Assembly (NCBI GenBank): GCA_023512835.1
Contig: CM042090.1
Location: forward strand, 18,692,356-18,756,355
Reading direction: 5' to 3'
DNA length: 64,000 nt
From: Taxillus chinensis
Lineage: Eukaryota > Streptophyta > Magnoliopsida > Santalales > Loranthaceae
Both the position numbers and the translations under genes were made by a program. Within the stretch, counting starts at the first letter, position 1. Each line of letters starts with the position of its first letter. Positions 35,233 to 47,032 of the stretch are shown one piece after another. The notes below the pieces were generated by a model. That model was not told the DNA's origin. It saw only the letters and a program-made list of their open reading frames with translations, and ran no database searches.

Positions 35233-36969
35233 TAAAAATATTTCCATGGCCTACGTCAACGAGATGCAGGCTATGAAAAGGAGAGGAGGTGGGGCGCTCA
35301 GCACAGGGGAAGATGGGAGGGGAGCTGATCGGTGGCGTGGAAAATGGGAGAAAGGGCGTTCAGCATTGGGGAAGAGAGGAGGGGGGCTCGATCGATATAT
35401 ATCTAGAAAGAGTAGTTGTGTCTGATAATATATAGTGTCGGGAAGAAAGCATGGCCATAAATATAATAATGCGTTTTAAAGTAAAGTCGAGTAGATGATA
35501 ATATCGTAACATGTAAATAAACATGTATCTTGACCCGATTCTGATAATTCGGTCATAAAGATGGGGTCTACAGTGCTTAGCATCAACCACAAGAGGGCTC
35601 TCTCATCTCATGTTACTAATCGGGACGGATCAGACCGTCTTAAATTAAGTTCGTTTGAATGACGGGCGCATATGAGTTGATCCGTTCAATTCGTGATCCG
35701 TGCGAACCAAAACGAGACGGCCGGAAACGAACTGATCCGCAGATTATCATCCTTACCCTATACTGCCCGACTCTGGACTGTCTGGCCCGTCATCCTGTCT
35801 CCACACTTACATATTTAATAATTCAAATTAATATTTAATCAAATTATTAACTGTCGTCATGAGCCTCGAGAAGAGGCATAATCATTTTCTCCACCACCTA
35901 CACGATAACCCATTAAATTTTTAAATATTTTCACATGCAATGTTCAAACCTTCATCCTGTCCGGTCGGTGGTCGTCCTTCATCTCCTCCAGTCGACACTC
36001 CTCCTCCTCGTCTGCGGCGTATCTGCCCAAGCCCAACGGGTCTGCCGGTCGGCGGTCGTCATCCTAACCAGCGGATCTGCCGCTCCACGGTCGTCTTCTT
36101 ACTGTTCACTCGATAGATGGATCAGTCAGCGGACCGATTCGATCCATATATATGAACCGAGCCGAACCAATAAAGACTACATACCCTAAATTAACACGCC
36201 ATGCGTTCTAGGGTCCACCCCCCCACCCATATCGTCAGTGCATATGTATAGGTGCATAGGTATGCCTCAAATTCAACCTATCATTTCGTCAGTGCTTGCG
36301 TTATGAGTGTGGAAAATTTTTATAGAATTTTGTTTCACTCAGAGGAAGCTGGCCTAGTGCAATAATTGATTTTTTTTTTTACAGAGATCCATATTTTTTG
36401 AGAAAAATATAAATGAGATCGGATAGTAAAATAACAAAAAGTCTGCGAATTATTTGCCATTCCTATACCGGACGAGGAATCCGATAAGCTCCAGTGAGTT
36501 TGGGGACAGTATTACCATCCGACCGGTGAAACTGCTGAACTGGCGATTCAGGTACTTACCACTCTAGTTGTCTGGTTGAATCATTTCTGTAAAACAAAAT
36601 TCTGACAGGATTTTACAGAACTAACAGATTTTTTAAAATGCTAAAATAAAATTAAAATTTTCTTATAATATAATTTTAATTTAAAATTTAAAATTAATAT
36701 CTAATATTAACCATTTACTTCAACGTTTCTTCCAAACTCTATTTAATTTTACTTTATTTTTGTTATTAAGCTTTTAAATTTATTAAAATTTATATTATAA
36801 ATATATATTAAAAAATAAATAGTGTTATATTAAATATTATTTTAATGTATTAGCTTAAAATATCTATTATATATGTATATATATTTAATTATTAATTAAA
36901 TGACCGATTAAACCATTAATCTAATCATTTGATGCCCAAATCGAATCAATTTCTGATCCACAACTATAT

Positions 36970-37345
36970 TGGATTGTTCTATTTTTTTGTTTTTATTTTA
37001 AAAATACAATAGTTATTTTTAGATTAAAAACATGTTAATTGAAAATAATAATAAAAATTTTATTTTCAATGTCTCTTAAAATTAAAATAATATTTTCTTA
37101 CTTTTCTTTTCCAAATATTTTAACCAAAAACATCTATTACATTTTAAAAATAAAAATAAAAAACACCTAAGAGATTATTTGGTATGATATTATTTTTAAA
37201 AATATAATTATTTTTAAAAATAATAAATTGACTATAATTGTTAAAAATAATAATAAATTTTAAAATTCATTTGAGTCTATAATTTTTAAAAATAATTTTG
37301 TTATGAAAAATAATGACATTGAGTAAAACCTAGCCTAAACATACT
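36970..37345. mobile_element. Two adjacent AT-rich inverted-repeat insertions (MITE-like)
   Basis: This block is absent from the paralogous region upstream of P450 copy 2 (about 31950-32020). The first part has facing arms of a TTTTTATTTTAAAAATA type (about 36985-37015 and 37140-37170). The second (about 37172-37345) starts with a TTTGGTATGATATTATTTTT-like arm and ends with a degenerate inverted copy. The family also appears elsewhere in the window. Exact ends and target duplications were not resolved. Confidence 0.5.
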
Positions 37346-37954
37346 TAATTTCTTATTCATAATATCATTTTTTTCACTGGAGAGTGCATCATAAATTTAT
37401 TTACTTTTTCATTCTACTCAGCCACAGCAGTATCATTCAACCCGATAAATTGACTGAATTCGTAATTACACGGTTGACTATCTGATTATGAATTCGATTA
37501 ACTCATCATGTTATAAATATTTATTCTCCAGCAAACATCAATAAAATTACCCCTTTGATTATTTAGATAAAAACTCGTTAAAATTGATAAGCCTTTAATA
37601 TTGTCATTATTAGTATATACGCCTTTGTGCCCGTTGACCCGACAAAATCGTGGGTGCGTTACCCACATTGCTTTAACTCTTGTAAGTTCGACACTCACAT
37701 TTTGATATGAATGATGAATATTAATTGGAATATAATATAATTGAATCGAAGTGTTACAATCACGTATTTAGTATAGTCGGTGTCGAATGACAAATGAAAA
37801 ATCATGTACTATGTAATTGCCTAAACGAGTTTAATTCGATTAAAGCAATTAGAGATACTGAGGGGAATGGATTGGAAATTTTGAGTTGAAAATGAAATTT
37901 TGAATATAGAAACCCCATTTCCTCCAAACAAAAGTTCACTAACAATTACCAAAA

Positions 37955-39867
37955 TTAAAGCTCTAGCAGATTATAAAGTTTCCTCACTTTGTGAATGTAC
38001 CTCCTACATATGGGGCACACCTTGTTTTCGTCCCCCTTAATCCTGCAGTTAAAGCCATTCATGATCTTGATTAAATCTCAGTGGAGGGAAGAAAAGAAGA
38101 ACAACTACTACAGAAATAAATAACATTCTGTGGAATGTGCATTAATGTTACACCAACCTCTTAGCACACTCTTGGCATGTGGCACAATGTCCACACGGAA
38201 CGAGGAAGCAGTTCCTTGGCTTATCGTAACATATAACGCAGATCTTCCCATCGTACAACTCATCCGAAGAGCCACTAGAAGAAGCCCCCAACTCTTCATC
38301 CTCACCATCTCCTGTTCCATAAGTGAACTGAAATCCCTTCTCTGGCATTAAGGGTTGGGTATCTGATAGTTGTAGTGTTGGTCCTTGCTCAACATCATCC
38401 CCCACGCCGCCGCAGGCCCCCAGGTATTTCAGTACCACAGAGATAACAATCACTATAAATCCTGCTAGGCCAGTAAGACAAATTATCCCTATGTGAGGAC
38501 TACATACATATAGCAGGCAAAAATGATAATATACGCTTGGATCGGAGTGTCATTATACACAACACCTTAGAGCATGCATCCACCATTTTTATTTATTAGT
38601 TATTTCATCTGTACCTATGATCGCTACATATGTCACAATGCGTGTAGTGAAAGAAAGCTCGACGTACCATCCTTCAAGTTCTCCCTGTATTTAATTTGAC
38701 ATAACCTCAGTTGTAGGTATTGAAATAATGTGGAAAGGAAAGAAAGGGCGGTTAGGAAATACGTTGTTGGGTGTGGTTAAAATCACAAACTGAGTGATGG
38801 GGAAGGAGAGAGCGAGACGGCACGATCCGTTTGCTGTCGAACACATGCTCCTGGCATTGGTAGTGTCATACATCTTTGCTGCAACATTCAAATTCATTTT
38901 AATTACAATGCTCTCAAACTGGGTGTTCATGACTTCAACCTGGTACCGGTCATCCTCCTCAATTGTGTACTCAGCTTCCCTGCCTGAACAATAGGAATTT
39001 TATTTACGACAAATCTAAATTTACTTACAGCTACAATCCGGCAAGGAAAATTAAAGTACCGTGAGCTGCAACACCGTGCGAATGGGCATGAGAGGAATTA
39101 GCAGGAATTGGAAGCATTTGTTCGAACTTTGTTTCTCCTGTACAACCCATGTGTAGCAATATATCAATTTTATATTTATATTGTACTAAATAGAATTATA
39201 ACAGAACTTGTCACGAGTACTTTTAAAAAAATAATAATAATTTAAATCAACCTTTAATCAGGGACACATGGAGAGAGCTCAAACTTTTCCTAGCTTGAGC
39301 TTCCCACCTCAAACAGACCTTTGAACCCTTGTTCAACCACAGGGAGAATCCCTGGAAAAACAAATTTCAGCTTACTTCACGGATACAAAAATTCAATTAT
39401 GTGAAAAGAAAGAAAGAAAGAAAGAAAAAGGTTGAAAAACACACCTTGCGCTTATGTGATCCGACAGTAACATAAGTTGAAGTGTTCCAATTCCTTAGGA
39501 CGGTGAGTGCCGGCTTCTGGGAGAATCCGTAGAGGAAAACCCCATTCCGGCCGTCATCTCGAACCTCAACATGCTTTGAGAAGAGGGAGCCAGCCGGCAT
39601 GAGGCGCGACGAGCTTGGGCCGAGCAACATGTGGTAGCTTCCGTAGTGCCGCTCGTCGTGGAGATTCAGCTCAACTGGCAGAGAAAGAGTAAAACAGAAA
39701 CACGGTTGGTCAGCAAAAACGAGGAGAATGGTGGGAATGGGGAAGGGAACAGAGTACGTGCCACAGATCCAAACTGCGAGAAGGGTAAGGAGGCAGGGCC
39801 AGAAGTGTTGCCACCGCCCGAGGCCGTGGGCTCCAGGTTCCGTCCTCATCAGCATTGGTCTGTACAT
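37955..39867 (-). CDS. Membrane RING E3 ubiquitin ligase, APD1-4-like
   Basis: Eight exons on the minus strand are proposed: about 39765-39867, 39445-39674, 39252-39351, 39060-39137, 38763-38983, 38615-38684, 38158-38461, 37955-38042, about 397 residues. Exons 2-8 have consistent phases and GT-AG ends; the first donor (39765) is chosen only for phase. Visible parts are a first membrane segment (FWPCLLTLLAVWIC), HYGSYHMLLGPSSSRL, the lumenal-type block YDTTNARSMCSTANGSC, a second membrane segment (about VAIIGFIVIVISVVLKYLGA) and a C-terminal RING split between the last two exons: CVIC, PCGHCATCQEC, then CPICRR. These are hallmarks of the plant APD (aberrant pollen development) family, endomembrane E3 ligases needed for pollen mitosis II. 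The tail ends KVRKLYNLLEL. The ATG at 39865-39867 may be internal: the frame stays open upstream to 40188 without another ATG, so a further 5' exon is possible. Confidence 0.85.
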
Positions 39868-41377
39868 GGCCGCCGCTGCTTGCTCGGAGTCGGACACTGG
39901 CTTCAGTAGGCAGGGGAGGAGGTAGCAGGGCAACCCAGAATGCTCACTCTGATGGGAGGCGCTAGAGACAGAAAACGTGTCCTCAGGAAATCCAGCGGGC
40001 TGACTTTGACCAGCAGTTGGCAATGTTAATATGCTCAAACCACACGCATGTGTTGCCGGTTTTTCATTGTTAGGTACAGAGTTTTTAACTACTTTTCCTG
40101 AGAAGTTTTGAAGAGCAGAGCTCAATGACCAGTTGACCACTGTTATTACTATTTTCCTTATAATAATGTATTCAAAGACTTGGAAATATTATTGAAATAG
40201 ACGACAAATAAAAACTAATTAAAACTTACGCGCCAAAGTTTCCAACGACTGTCGAAATGCTGACCGGCTTGATGCGGGAGCGGGACATGAATATTTTTAT
40301 TTTATGTTATTTTATTTTATTTTACAAAATCTTTTTTCGTTTTTCTTTTTTCTTTTTTTTTTTGCCTGAGCCATCGTTCACAAACGCCTGAGTACACCGT
40401 CGTTCATCGACGCCATCCTCCACCGCTGGCGTGACGATGCCATCTGATGATGACCGCCTCGTAGCCGAGGAAGACAGCCGTCGTGGCCCTTGCCCGGCCT
40501 CCCTCCCTGATCTAATCTCCTCCTCCTTCTCTTCTGCTCCCGCCATCGCTGCCACCTCAACGTCCGAGGACGTCGTCAGATCTGTCGTAGCCGGCGCCAT
40601 CCCTCTCACATGCTCGAATCATGGCTCAGAGGCGGAAGTCGTGCTCATCGATCCGGCGCGAGGCGCTTCAGAGGACCATACTGCCATTGTTGTTGAAATT
40701 TTTAAATAGAATTGAAATTTTACAAAGTCAAACTAGCTTAACAACCTTAAATTTAATCCAAAAACTCCCTGTAAGCCCAAAGCATGCCGCAATGTGTTTA
40801 AGCTTACCATTTTAAAAACAACCAAACATTCCCACTTGAAGTAGTTTTGGGGTTATAAGAAGGTTTGATTGATTATAGGCAAATACACCTTTTAGTGGGT
40901 GTTGCAGTTGTCATGCGGCATGAATTTATTGAATCCAATAACGTATATTAAGAGCTACTGTCCAATGAATGCAAACCACTTCAGACTGCAACTCCAATAT
41001 GAAGAAAAGCCATTGGTCATAAGCCCAATCCAGCAAGCTTTAATCTATCAAGTTAGGAAAGAGGTACTGCGCTTCTCTTCTCTATTTTTTTTTAACAAAA
41101 ATAAAAATCTAACAAACAGTAGAAAAGGAATCATTGCCTTGGAGACCCACAAGCTTGACTTTAAACTCGAGTTGCAGTCATAGACAAATTTCCACGTAAT
41201 GGAAAAAATCTGTAATGATAGTCATAAGCAGCAACCGGAATGAGGCAAAAAATCATTCAATATCTCAACCAATTATACATAAAAGGTTAGATCCAGAGAA
41301 AATGGATGAGCAAAGCTTTTCAAGGACGGCCTTTTTTGCAAAGTGATACTACCTTTAGTGCCATCATACATTAAACA
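39868..41377. other. Region 5' of the APD gene, with a GC-rich island
   Basis: 39868-40188 is open in the APD frame but has no ATG. A GC-rich island at about 40370-40690 has open frames on both strands; the minus-strand frame from an ATG at 40600 (MAPATTDLTTSSDVEVAAMA) could be an upstream APD exon or only compositional. From 40700 to 41377 nothing is recognised. Confidence 0.45.
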
Positions 41378-41990
41378 TCACTCATCATCATCATCCTCGA
41401 AATAGGACAAGGTCATCTCTGGGGGACAAGACAAGTTTGCTACCCACTTGAACTGTTCCAAAAGAAGAAGTGATAGATAAGTTCATGTAATCGAACAAAG
41501 TTCTCTAAGCATGCCAGCAAATCACCAAAAAGAGAATAACAAAACTGGGCACTTACAAGGCAATAAGCATGGAAGAAATGCCCAGCAGCTGTAGAGCATT
41601 CAAAGATGGATATCCACCCATATAAGAAATGGTGTACCCGAGACGTAACTATCCATGTAGGAAATGACGTACTAGAGAACCTCAAAAGCAGATTGTGTTC
41701 CTCCGCAATCTCAACCAATACACCTCTCATGGTAGCTGTCGCTTCCTGAATTTTCCCAAAGGATTTCCCTTTGCCTCCTGGGACACCATTCCCAATTGAA
41801 ATTTGCCCCAATTTTACAACCCTCCAAAATGTTCAAGCATCTACTAATTAAACAGCCAATACTACAAATTAAAACTAGAAGTGGAATCCCACCTTCTAAA
41901 TTTCAAAGTCAACAGCACAACTAAGTGACCCAATTCATGAACAAACACATTCATTGCTTGGATAGGATAATGCTATGTACATTTAGGTTG
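41378..41990 (-). pseudogene. A-type cyclin (CYCA3-like) pseudogene
   Basis: Minus strand. 41378-41452 is an intact-looking copy of the last cyclin exon (FKWVANLSCPPE...SYFEDDDDE, stop). About 41540-41806 is a decayed copy of exon 2: ATATMRGVLV then EIAEEHNL, with a deletion that removes the DWLV part of the cyclin-box signature, a frameshift, and an internal repeat around the SYxDRYLS region. About 41807-41990 resembles intron 1 of the neighbouring cyclin genes. Exon 1 and exons 3-7 are missing, so no cyclin can be made. It is a third, collapsed member of the tandem cyclin group. Confidence 0.85.
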
Positions 41991-43200
41991 TGTAGTTAAT
42001 CCACGCAAGAACATTCTTCTTATCATTAGGTTGATATTATTCTTCTTATCCAACGATAGTGAGTGTTCCTACGGGAATTAACTACATAATTTACCTCCAA
42101 ATAAAAATTTTCAATTTGACAACAACCGTTCAAAATAAGAAGTCAATTAAATAAGACATTACAAACTTTAAGCAGGCTGTGGTACATACAAGTAGAATCC
42201 TCATACATAACACAGCATGAATTAATGTAGGCGTATAACAGGTAGTAAAGCTAGCAGGAATTACTGTGGGAGCTACTGTCAGATATCTTCATCCCAGTTC
42301 ATGAAGAAAATTACTCTGTACATCAGAAATTCAAACATTAACCAAAATTTAGGGCATTCCCCAGATTGAAACAAGCAAGCACAAAGTAAAATTAATTTAT
42401 TATTTTAGCATTCCCAGATTGAACAATCAGTTTTCCCCGAGTATTAGCTTGCTAGAATTGACCGAGAGTTAAACACGTGGGCGTAAGACAAAACCTACCA
42501 GCTTCAATGCTCAAGTTAGAAACGTCTAACACATTTATGAACTACAAAAGCCTAAGGACAAAGGGTTGTGGGGAATTTGTCTACAATTCTCACTTAATAG
42601 GGACTCGCTGCATAAGAAACAACAGAGCAGCCCTTTGAATTGTCATGTACCTCTTAATTAGATTGCCGTATACCTTCGCAATTAAACGGAAAAGGAGAAG
42701 AAGAATTTGTTATCGTGACGAAGTAACATTTCAAAACCATTTGACAATATAAGAAATCGGTGGGCCAAAAGACCTTATCGTGCAATTTGGTCATTTTTAG
42801 AATGTAAAAAAAACTTGAGATGCATAATATTCAAATAAAGATAAGCACTACACCATCCTAACATTCAATGCAAGAGATAAATGGTGGAACCTGGTGTTGC
42901 ATGAATTGCATATGAGAAGGTGGCAAAAAGAGCAAATGCATAGTGACAAACAACTAGCTACAGATCAACATGGAAATTCATGAGAAATGATTTTTTTTTT
43001 TTTGTATTTTCTAAGGTGAATTGATATATCAGTTTCCCAAAAAGGATTGTATCAGACCCTGACAGAATTTCAACAAAAATGTCCTGCAGGGAAATTTTAA
43101 AAACGCAGGATGTAAACATCGCCGAACAGCGCCTTAAAATCGAACTAAACTAACCCGATCGCTCCATCTAAACAACAACGTCTCGGAGAATCGAAACGTA
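41991..43200. other. Intergenic region without recognised gene
   Basis: Moderately AT-rich, no convincing open frame. It lies downstream of the DUF2279-like gene and may contain its 3' UTR. A poly-T run is at about 42991-43002. Confidence 0.5.
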
Positions 43201-43539
43201 TCAAACTAGCGAGGCGCCATGAACTGCGCCTGCGCGACTGGGACGAGCCCAACGATGACAGATCAAGAGACCGAGGTGAGCCACGGCGGTGCCGAGGATG
43301 TCGGCGGAGAAGTCCTTGACGGAGGCGCCTGAAGAGTGGAAGAATCCGAGCTCGTCGGCGACCTCCTTAGCAGCGCCGGCCGAGAGGGAAGAGAGAGAGG
43401 CAAGACAGACGCGGTGGCTGCGGAGGAAGGGGTAGCGGATGCGGGCGGCGGCAGTGGCGAAGACGATAGTGAGGGAGAAGCAGAAGAGGAAATGGTGAAG
43501 CTTGTCTAGGGCAAACCAGTCGTCGCCGCCGCTGTCCAT
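43201..43539 (-). CDS. DUF2279/YfiM-like small membrane protein
   Basis: A single exon encodes 112 residues, ATG at 43537-43539, stop at 43201-43203. The sequence begins MDSGGDDWFALDKLHHFLF, then a hydrophobic segment (FCFSLTIVFATAA), followed by LSAGAAKEVADELGFFHSSG, SVKDFSADILGTAVAH and a second hydrophobic stretch. The K-LHH near the N-terminus, AGAAKExxD and S-x-KDxxADxxG are the conserved points of a plant family related to bacterial YfiM/DUF2279 lipoproteins. Its function is unknown. Two membrane segments suggest a small integral protein. Composition (GC-rich coding, no intron) fits a normal expressed gene. The nearest neighbours are cyclin remnants and a transposon, so context gives no functional hint. 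Confidence 0.75.
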   Translation of the reverse strand: MDSGGDDWFALDKLHHFLFCFSLTIVFATAAARIRYPFLRSHRVCLASLSSLSAGAAKEVADELGFFHSSGASVKDFSADILGTAVAHLGLLICHRWARPSRAGAVHGASLV

Positions 43540-44205
43540 TGTTTCGGCCTTCAGGGTACGAAGAACGGCGGGGCATTCGGGTAGAGTTTAAGGAATAGGG
43601 ATGGAGGAAAATATCTTGAAATAATTTGAAAATATCCAAAATAGGATTACTATTTATTTTTCTAATAATTCTTTCATATCTCAAATAATGTTGTTATATT
43701 TTTACTAAATATAAAATAAAAAATTATTTTAAAAAATAAAGAATCGAACGTATATAAAATAATACTATTCATAACTTAAAATAAAGATAAATAATATAAA
43801 CTTGAGATAAATGTCCTTAATAAGCATTTGCTTCGTAAAATATGAAAAGGAGGTAGAAAAAAAAAGGGTTAAAAGGGAGATTGTTGGTTGTGAGTGGAAA
43901 AACAGTGATATAAATTTTATTACATGTATTACTAATTTTTGTTATTCATGTATAAAATACTGTACTGGAAAAAAATGGAGATTGTTGGTTGTGAGTGGAA
44001 AAAAAGTGATATAAATTTTATTACATGTATTACTAATTTTTGTTATTCATGTATAAAATATTATACTGGAAAAAAATTGTGAGGAATGAGGAAGAAAATT
44101 TGTTTATTTTTCACTTATTTTCATGATACAATTGGCGTGAAAACAGTACATACAAACTGAGACAAGTTTATATCTTTTCATAATAACAAATTTAAAATAC
44201 CTTAA
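43540..44205. other. 5' region of DUF2279-like gene and a tandem repeat
   Basis: AT-rich DNA containing the probable promoter of the minus-strand DUF2279-like gene and, at 43876-44077, a tandem duplication with a 101-bp period. Nothing else recognised. Confidence 0.6.
43876..44077. repeat. Two-copy tandem repeat, 101-bp period
   Basis: Units 43876-43976 and 43977-44077 both begin GGAGATTGTTGGTTGTGAGT and are nearly identical; the few differences are single bases near ACAGTG/AAAGTG and ACTGTA/ATTATA. Confidence 0.95.
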
Positions 44206-47032
44206 GGCATCCCAACCATGCTCCCCATATATTTTCCTATTTTAGCTAAAAAGTTCTTTTAGGGAGCTACCTTTATATTAACTATTCCAACCATTCTCCC
44301 TATTTTAGCTAAGGATAAAGTATTTTATTATTTTTTAAGATTTGGCAGTTATTAAATATGAGATTTTTGATATGACCGTTAATATATGACCATTTTTAAT
44401 ATGACCGTTAAAACATTTTGAACATATGACGAAATATGAACTGTTTTTAAGATTTGTAATATATAACCTTTAATATGACCGTTTTAAAGTTTTTTAATAT
44501 ATAACCTTTAATATGACCGTTAAAGATTTGTAATATATATCCTTTAATATGACCTTTGATGTGACCGTTAAACATTTATAATATATAACCTTTAATATAT
44601 GACCTTTGATTTGTTCCGTTAAAACATATAACCATTTTAAAATATATGAAATTTTGATCCCGTAAACTTTAAATAAAGTGAAATTAATGAGACTTAAATG
44701 TACACAATTTGCCTCAAATGTGGTAAATTCATTCTCAAGTTTCAAATTTGAAATTTGAACTTTAAAATTTGTAATTTAACATTTGGTATAAAAAGACTAT
44801 TTGCTCTCTCATTTTCATCTATCTGATAGTATTTTCTCACAATATTTATGTTGGAATATTATCTATGGATAGTGTAAACTACGAAGATATTGTTAGAAGA
44901 TAGTTCTTCAATGAAGAATTTGAATTTTTAGCTATAGCGGCCATTGACGAAGAGCAAAAAGCTGCAAGGAGAAAAACATCAGGGCCTCGCGGTTCCATTT
45001 CAGAGAATATGAAAAGGTGAATCCACATAAAACCTTTAAACCAGGTTTTTGAAATCCAAAACAGATTTCAACAAAGCCAAATGCCAAGCTATCCATGACA
45101 ATGAAATTCAAGACCACAATCAAAAATACATACAGTGCAAAAACACATTATTTTAGTGAATACATGCAACACAACTCAGCACAAAGTGCTAATACATAAA
45201 TTAGAAAATTTATTTGGAATTACAAATTATTCAATCATATATCCCTCATTTTGTTTAAGATTTCCATCTTGCGGCAATTATAATATTCCCCTGTCATAGC
45301 ATCCATGTTACTAGTATCCAAGTCATAATTCTTTCATTTGCTTTGGCTTCTTTAAGTTGAAGCCTCATCCGTTCTAATTCGGGGTTTGTTTATCTGACTT
45401 AACACAAATACTTGACTTAACACAAATAAATTTATAATTAACCCATCAAATATTTATAAACATACTAATGTGATCTAAAAACGATTTCATCTTAAATATT
45501 TTTTAAATCAATGCAAATTATACAACCATTTACATGAGTATTTTAACTAATAAAAAGTTGGGCAAGAACACAATATATACTTTATAACAAGTTTCAAGCT
45601 AAATTGTTAAGTTTTAGCTTAAGATGGGATATTGAAATTTTTTAGCACAGATGCAGGGGCCCTTTTTGCACAATTGAGTAATGTTTAGTCTCATAAAATG
45701 AATAGCGTTTTTCTTTTATCTGCATGCCTATCTTCTATTTATCCTAAGAATCAAGAGACCTTAATTATCACCAATATCGTCAACGTTTTAATGGGCGGAT
45801 ATGGATTTTCTCAACATGTAATCCATAATAGTAAGAAATCTACAATTCCATGTTCAGAAGCATTTGTTCCAAACACACACCCCATTTGTTCTCAAATTTC
45901 AAACAGTTGAAGGTCGAAAATTTATGTTGCATGGCATTATTCCCAAACCCAAACTTATGCAGAACATCAATTCCCAGAAAAAGTGCTGATAAGGAAGAAA
46001 ATCAATTCCCAGATAGGTGCACAATCATGTAGTCTCATTAAGAGGGATAAGACAGGCACCACCGTGCAAAAAAGTAAGAGTACAATATTGAAAACAATTT
46101 ATAAATAATGAAAAAGGCTTCCATTTTAGGCATGCCTTCTTTGTGATATATTAATTCGTGGTACGCATTACCAAATAGGTAGTTTAAAACAAGTCAATAA
46201 GCACTCAGAATGAGATGATTACATGTTCAAAAAACTACTACAATTTACTATGAAACGCTAGTAATGAAAGACTGATACAACGAAGAGTTAGTTCATATTA
46301 TATATGTATATCATTATGCAGGTGGCTGTTACATATAATAAATAGCATAAAATAGAGCAGGTGCCGGAGATGTTAGCAAAAATTGAATATTTCCGAACCA
46401 GGTGAAACAGAATTGAATATTTTAGCAAAAATCATGGCTGACAACCTAATTAAATCAATTAGAAACCTCACTTGAACTGTAGAAGGGCGTTGAGGACACC
46501 GCCGGATGTTCTGGTGGACTCTGCCGTCGCCGGTGAGGAGGAGGAGGAGGAGGATCCGTCTGGTCAGGGCATCTCCATTGGAATCAATCGGCAAACTTTC
46601 TCTTTTGGTCACTGTGGAGATTTCAGATTTGAAGAAGAAAGGACGATTGTAAATCTAAAATCAGCAACGCAACGAATTGGGTGTACGTGGGTGGGTGAGA
46701 AAAATTAAAACCATGAGAGAAGAAATACAGAGGAAGAAAAAGAAAATTACGCGGATGAGGAATGAGGATGGATCTGAACGTGAAATACACCAACGCAGGA
46801 ACTCGTGAAGAGAGATCTGGAACCAACTCAGGCGCGACTTTCCTCTTCCCGTATTAAAATAATAAAATTATTGATAGCGAGCGGTAAACGCATCGCTATA
46901 TGTGGCGAACGTGATAGCGAGTTATGTATTATAGGGTGTGATTTAAAGAGCCGGTTGGAGGAGCTACAGTATATATTTGACTCCTTATAATAGGGTAGAG
47001 AGTAAATAGGGAGATGGTTGGAGATGCTCTAA
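44203..47032. mobile_element. PIF/Harbinger-type element with degenerate transposase start
   Basis: Left end GGCATCCCAACCATGCTCCC at 44206 and right end, on the minus strand, GAGCATCTCCAACCATCTCCC ending at 47029, are related inverted termini flanked by TAA on both sides (44203-44205, 47030-47032), a PIF/Harbinger target duplication. Inside, subterminal DNA at about 44345-44640 repeats ATGACCGTT/ATATAACCTTTAATATGACC units, and 44865-45020 reads like the N-terminus of plant HARBI1/ALP1-like transposases. A second gene-like GC-richer stretch at about 46440-46640 is unassigned. Most of the catalytic domain is not visible, so the copy is inactive. Confidence 0.65.
44865..45020 (+). pseudogene. 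Harbinger transposase-like N-terminal remnant
   Basis: From the ATG at 44865 the frame gives MDSVNYEDIVRR, a TAG, then FFNEEFEFLAIAAIDEEQ, KAARRK and GPRGSIS, ending at a TGA at 45018-45020. The acidic start followed by a RRGS(I/V)-like motif is typical of the N-terminus of plant HARBI1-like transposases. It has one internal stop and is cut off before the conserved DDE domain. Its position inside an element with matching termini supports the reading. Confidence 0.5.

Larger units (their letters stand above)
34373..37954. other. Upstream region of P450 copy 3 (right unit of segmental duplication)
   Basis: Collinear with 29221-32110 up to about 37480, with extra insertions at 34884-35229, about 35600-36200 and about 36965-37375. 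No gene is recognised. A GA-rich tract lies at about 35041-35070. After about 37500 the sequence is unique and leads to the 3' end of the APD gene. Confidence 0.65.

Noticed and set aside
39868..40140. Possible longer APD N-terminus starting at 40140
   Set aside because: The codon at 40138-40140 is GTG, not ATG; no ATG occurs upstream before an in-frame stop at about 40189.
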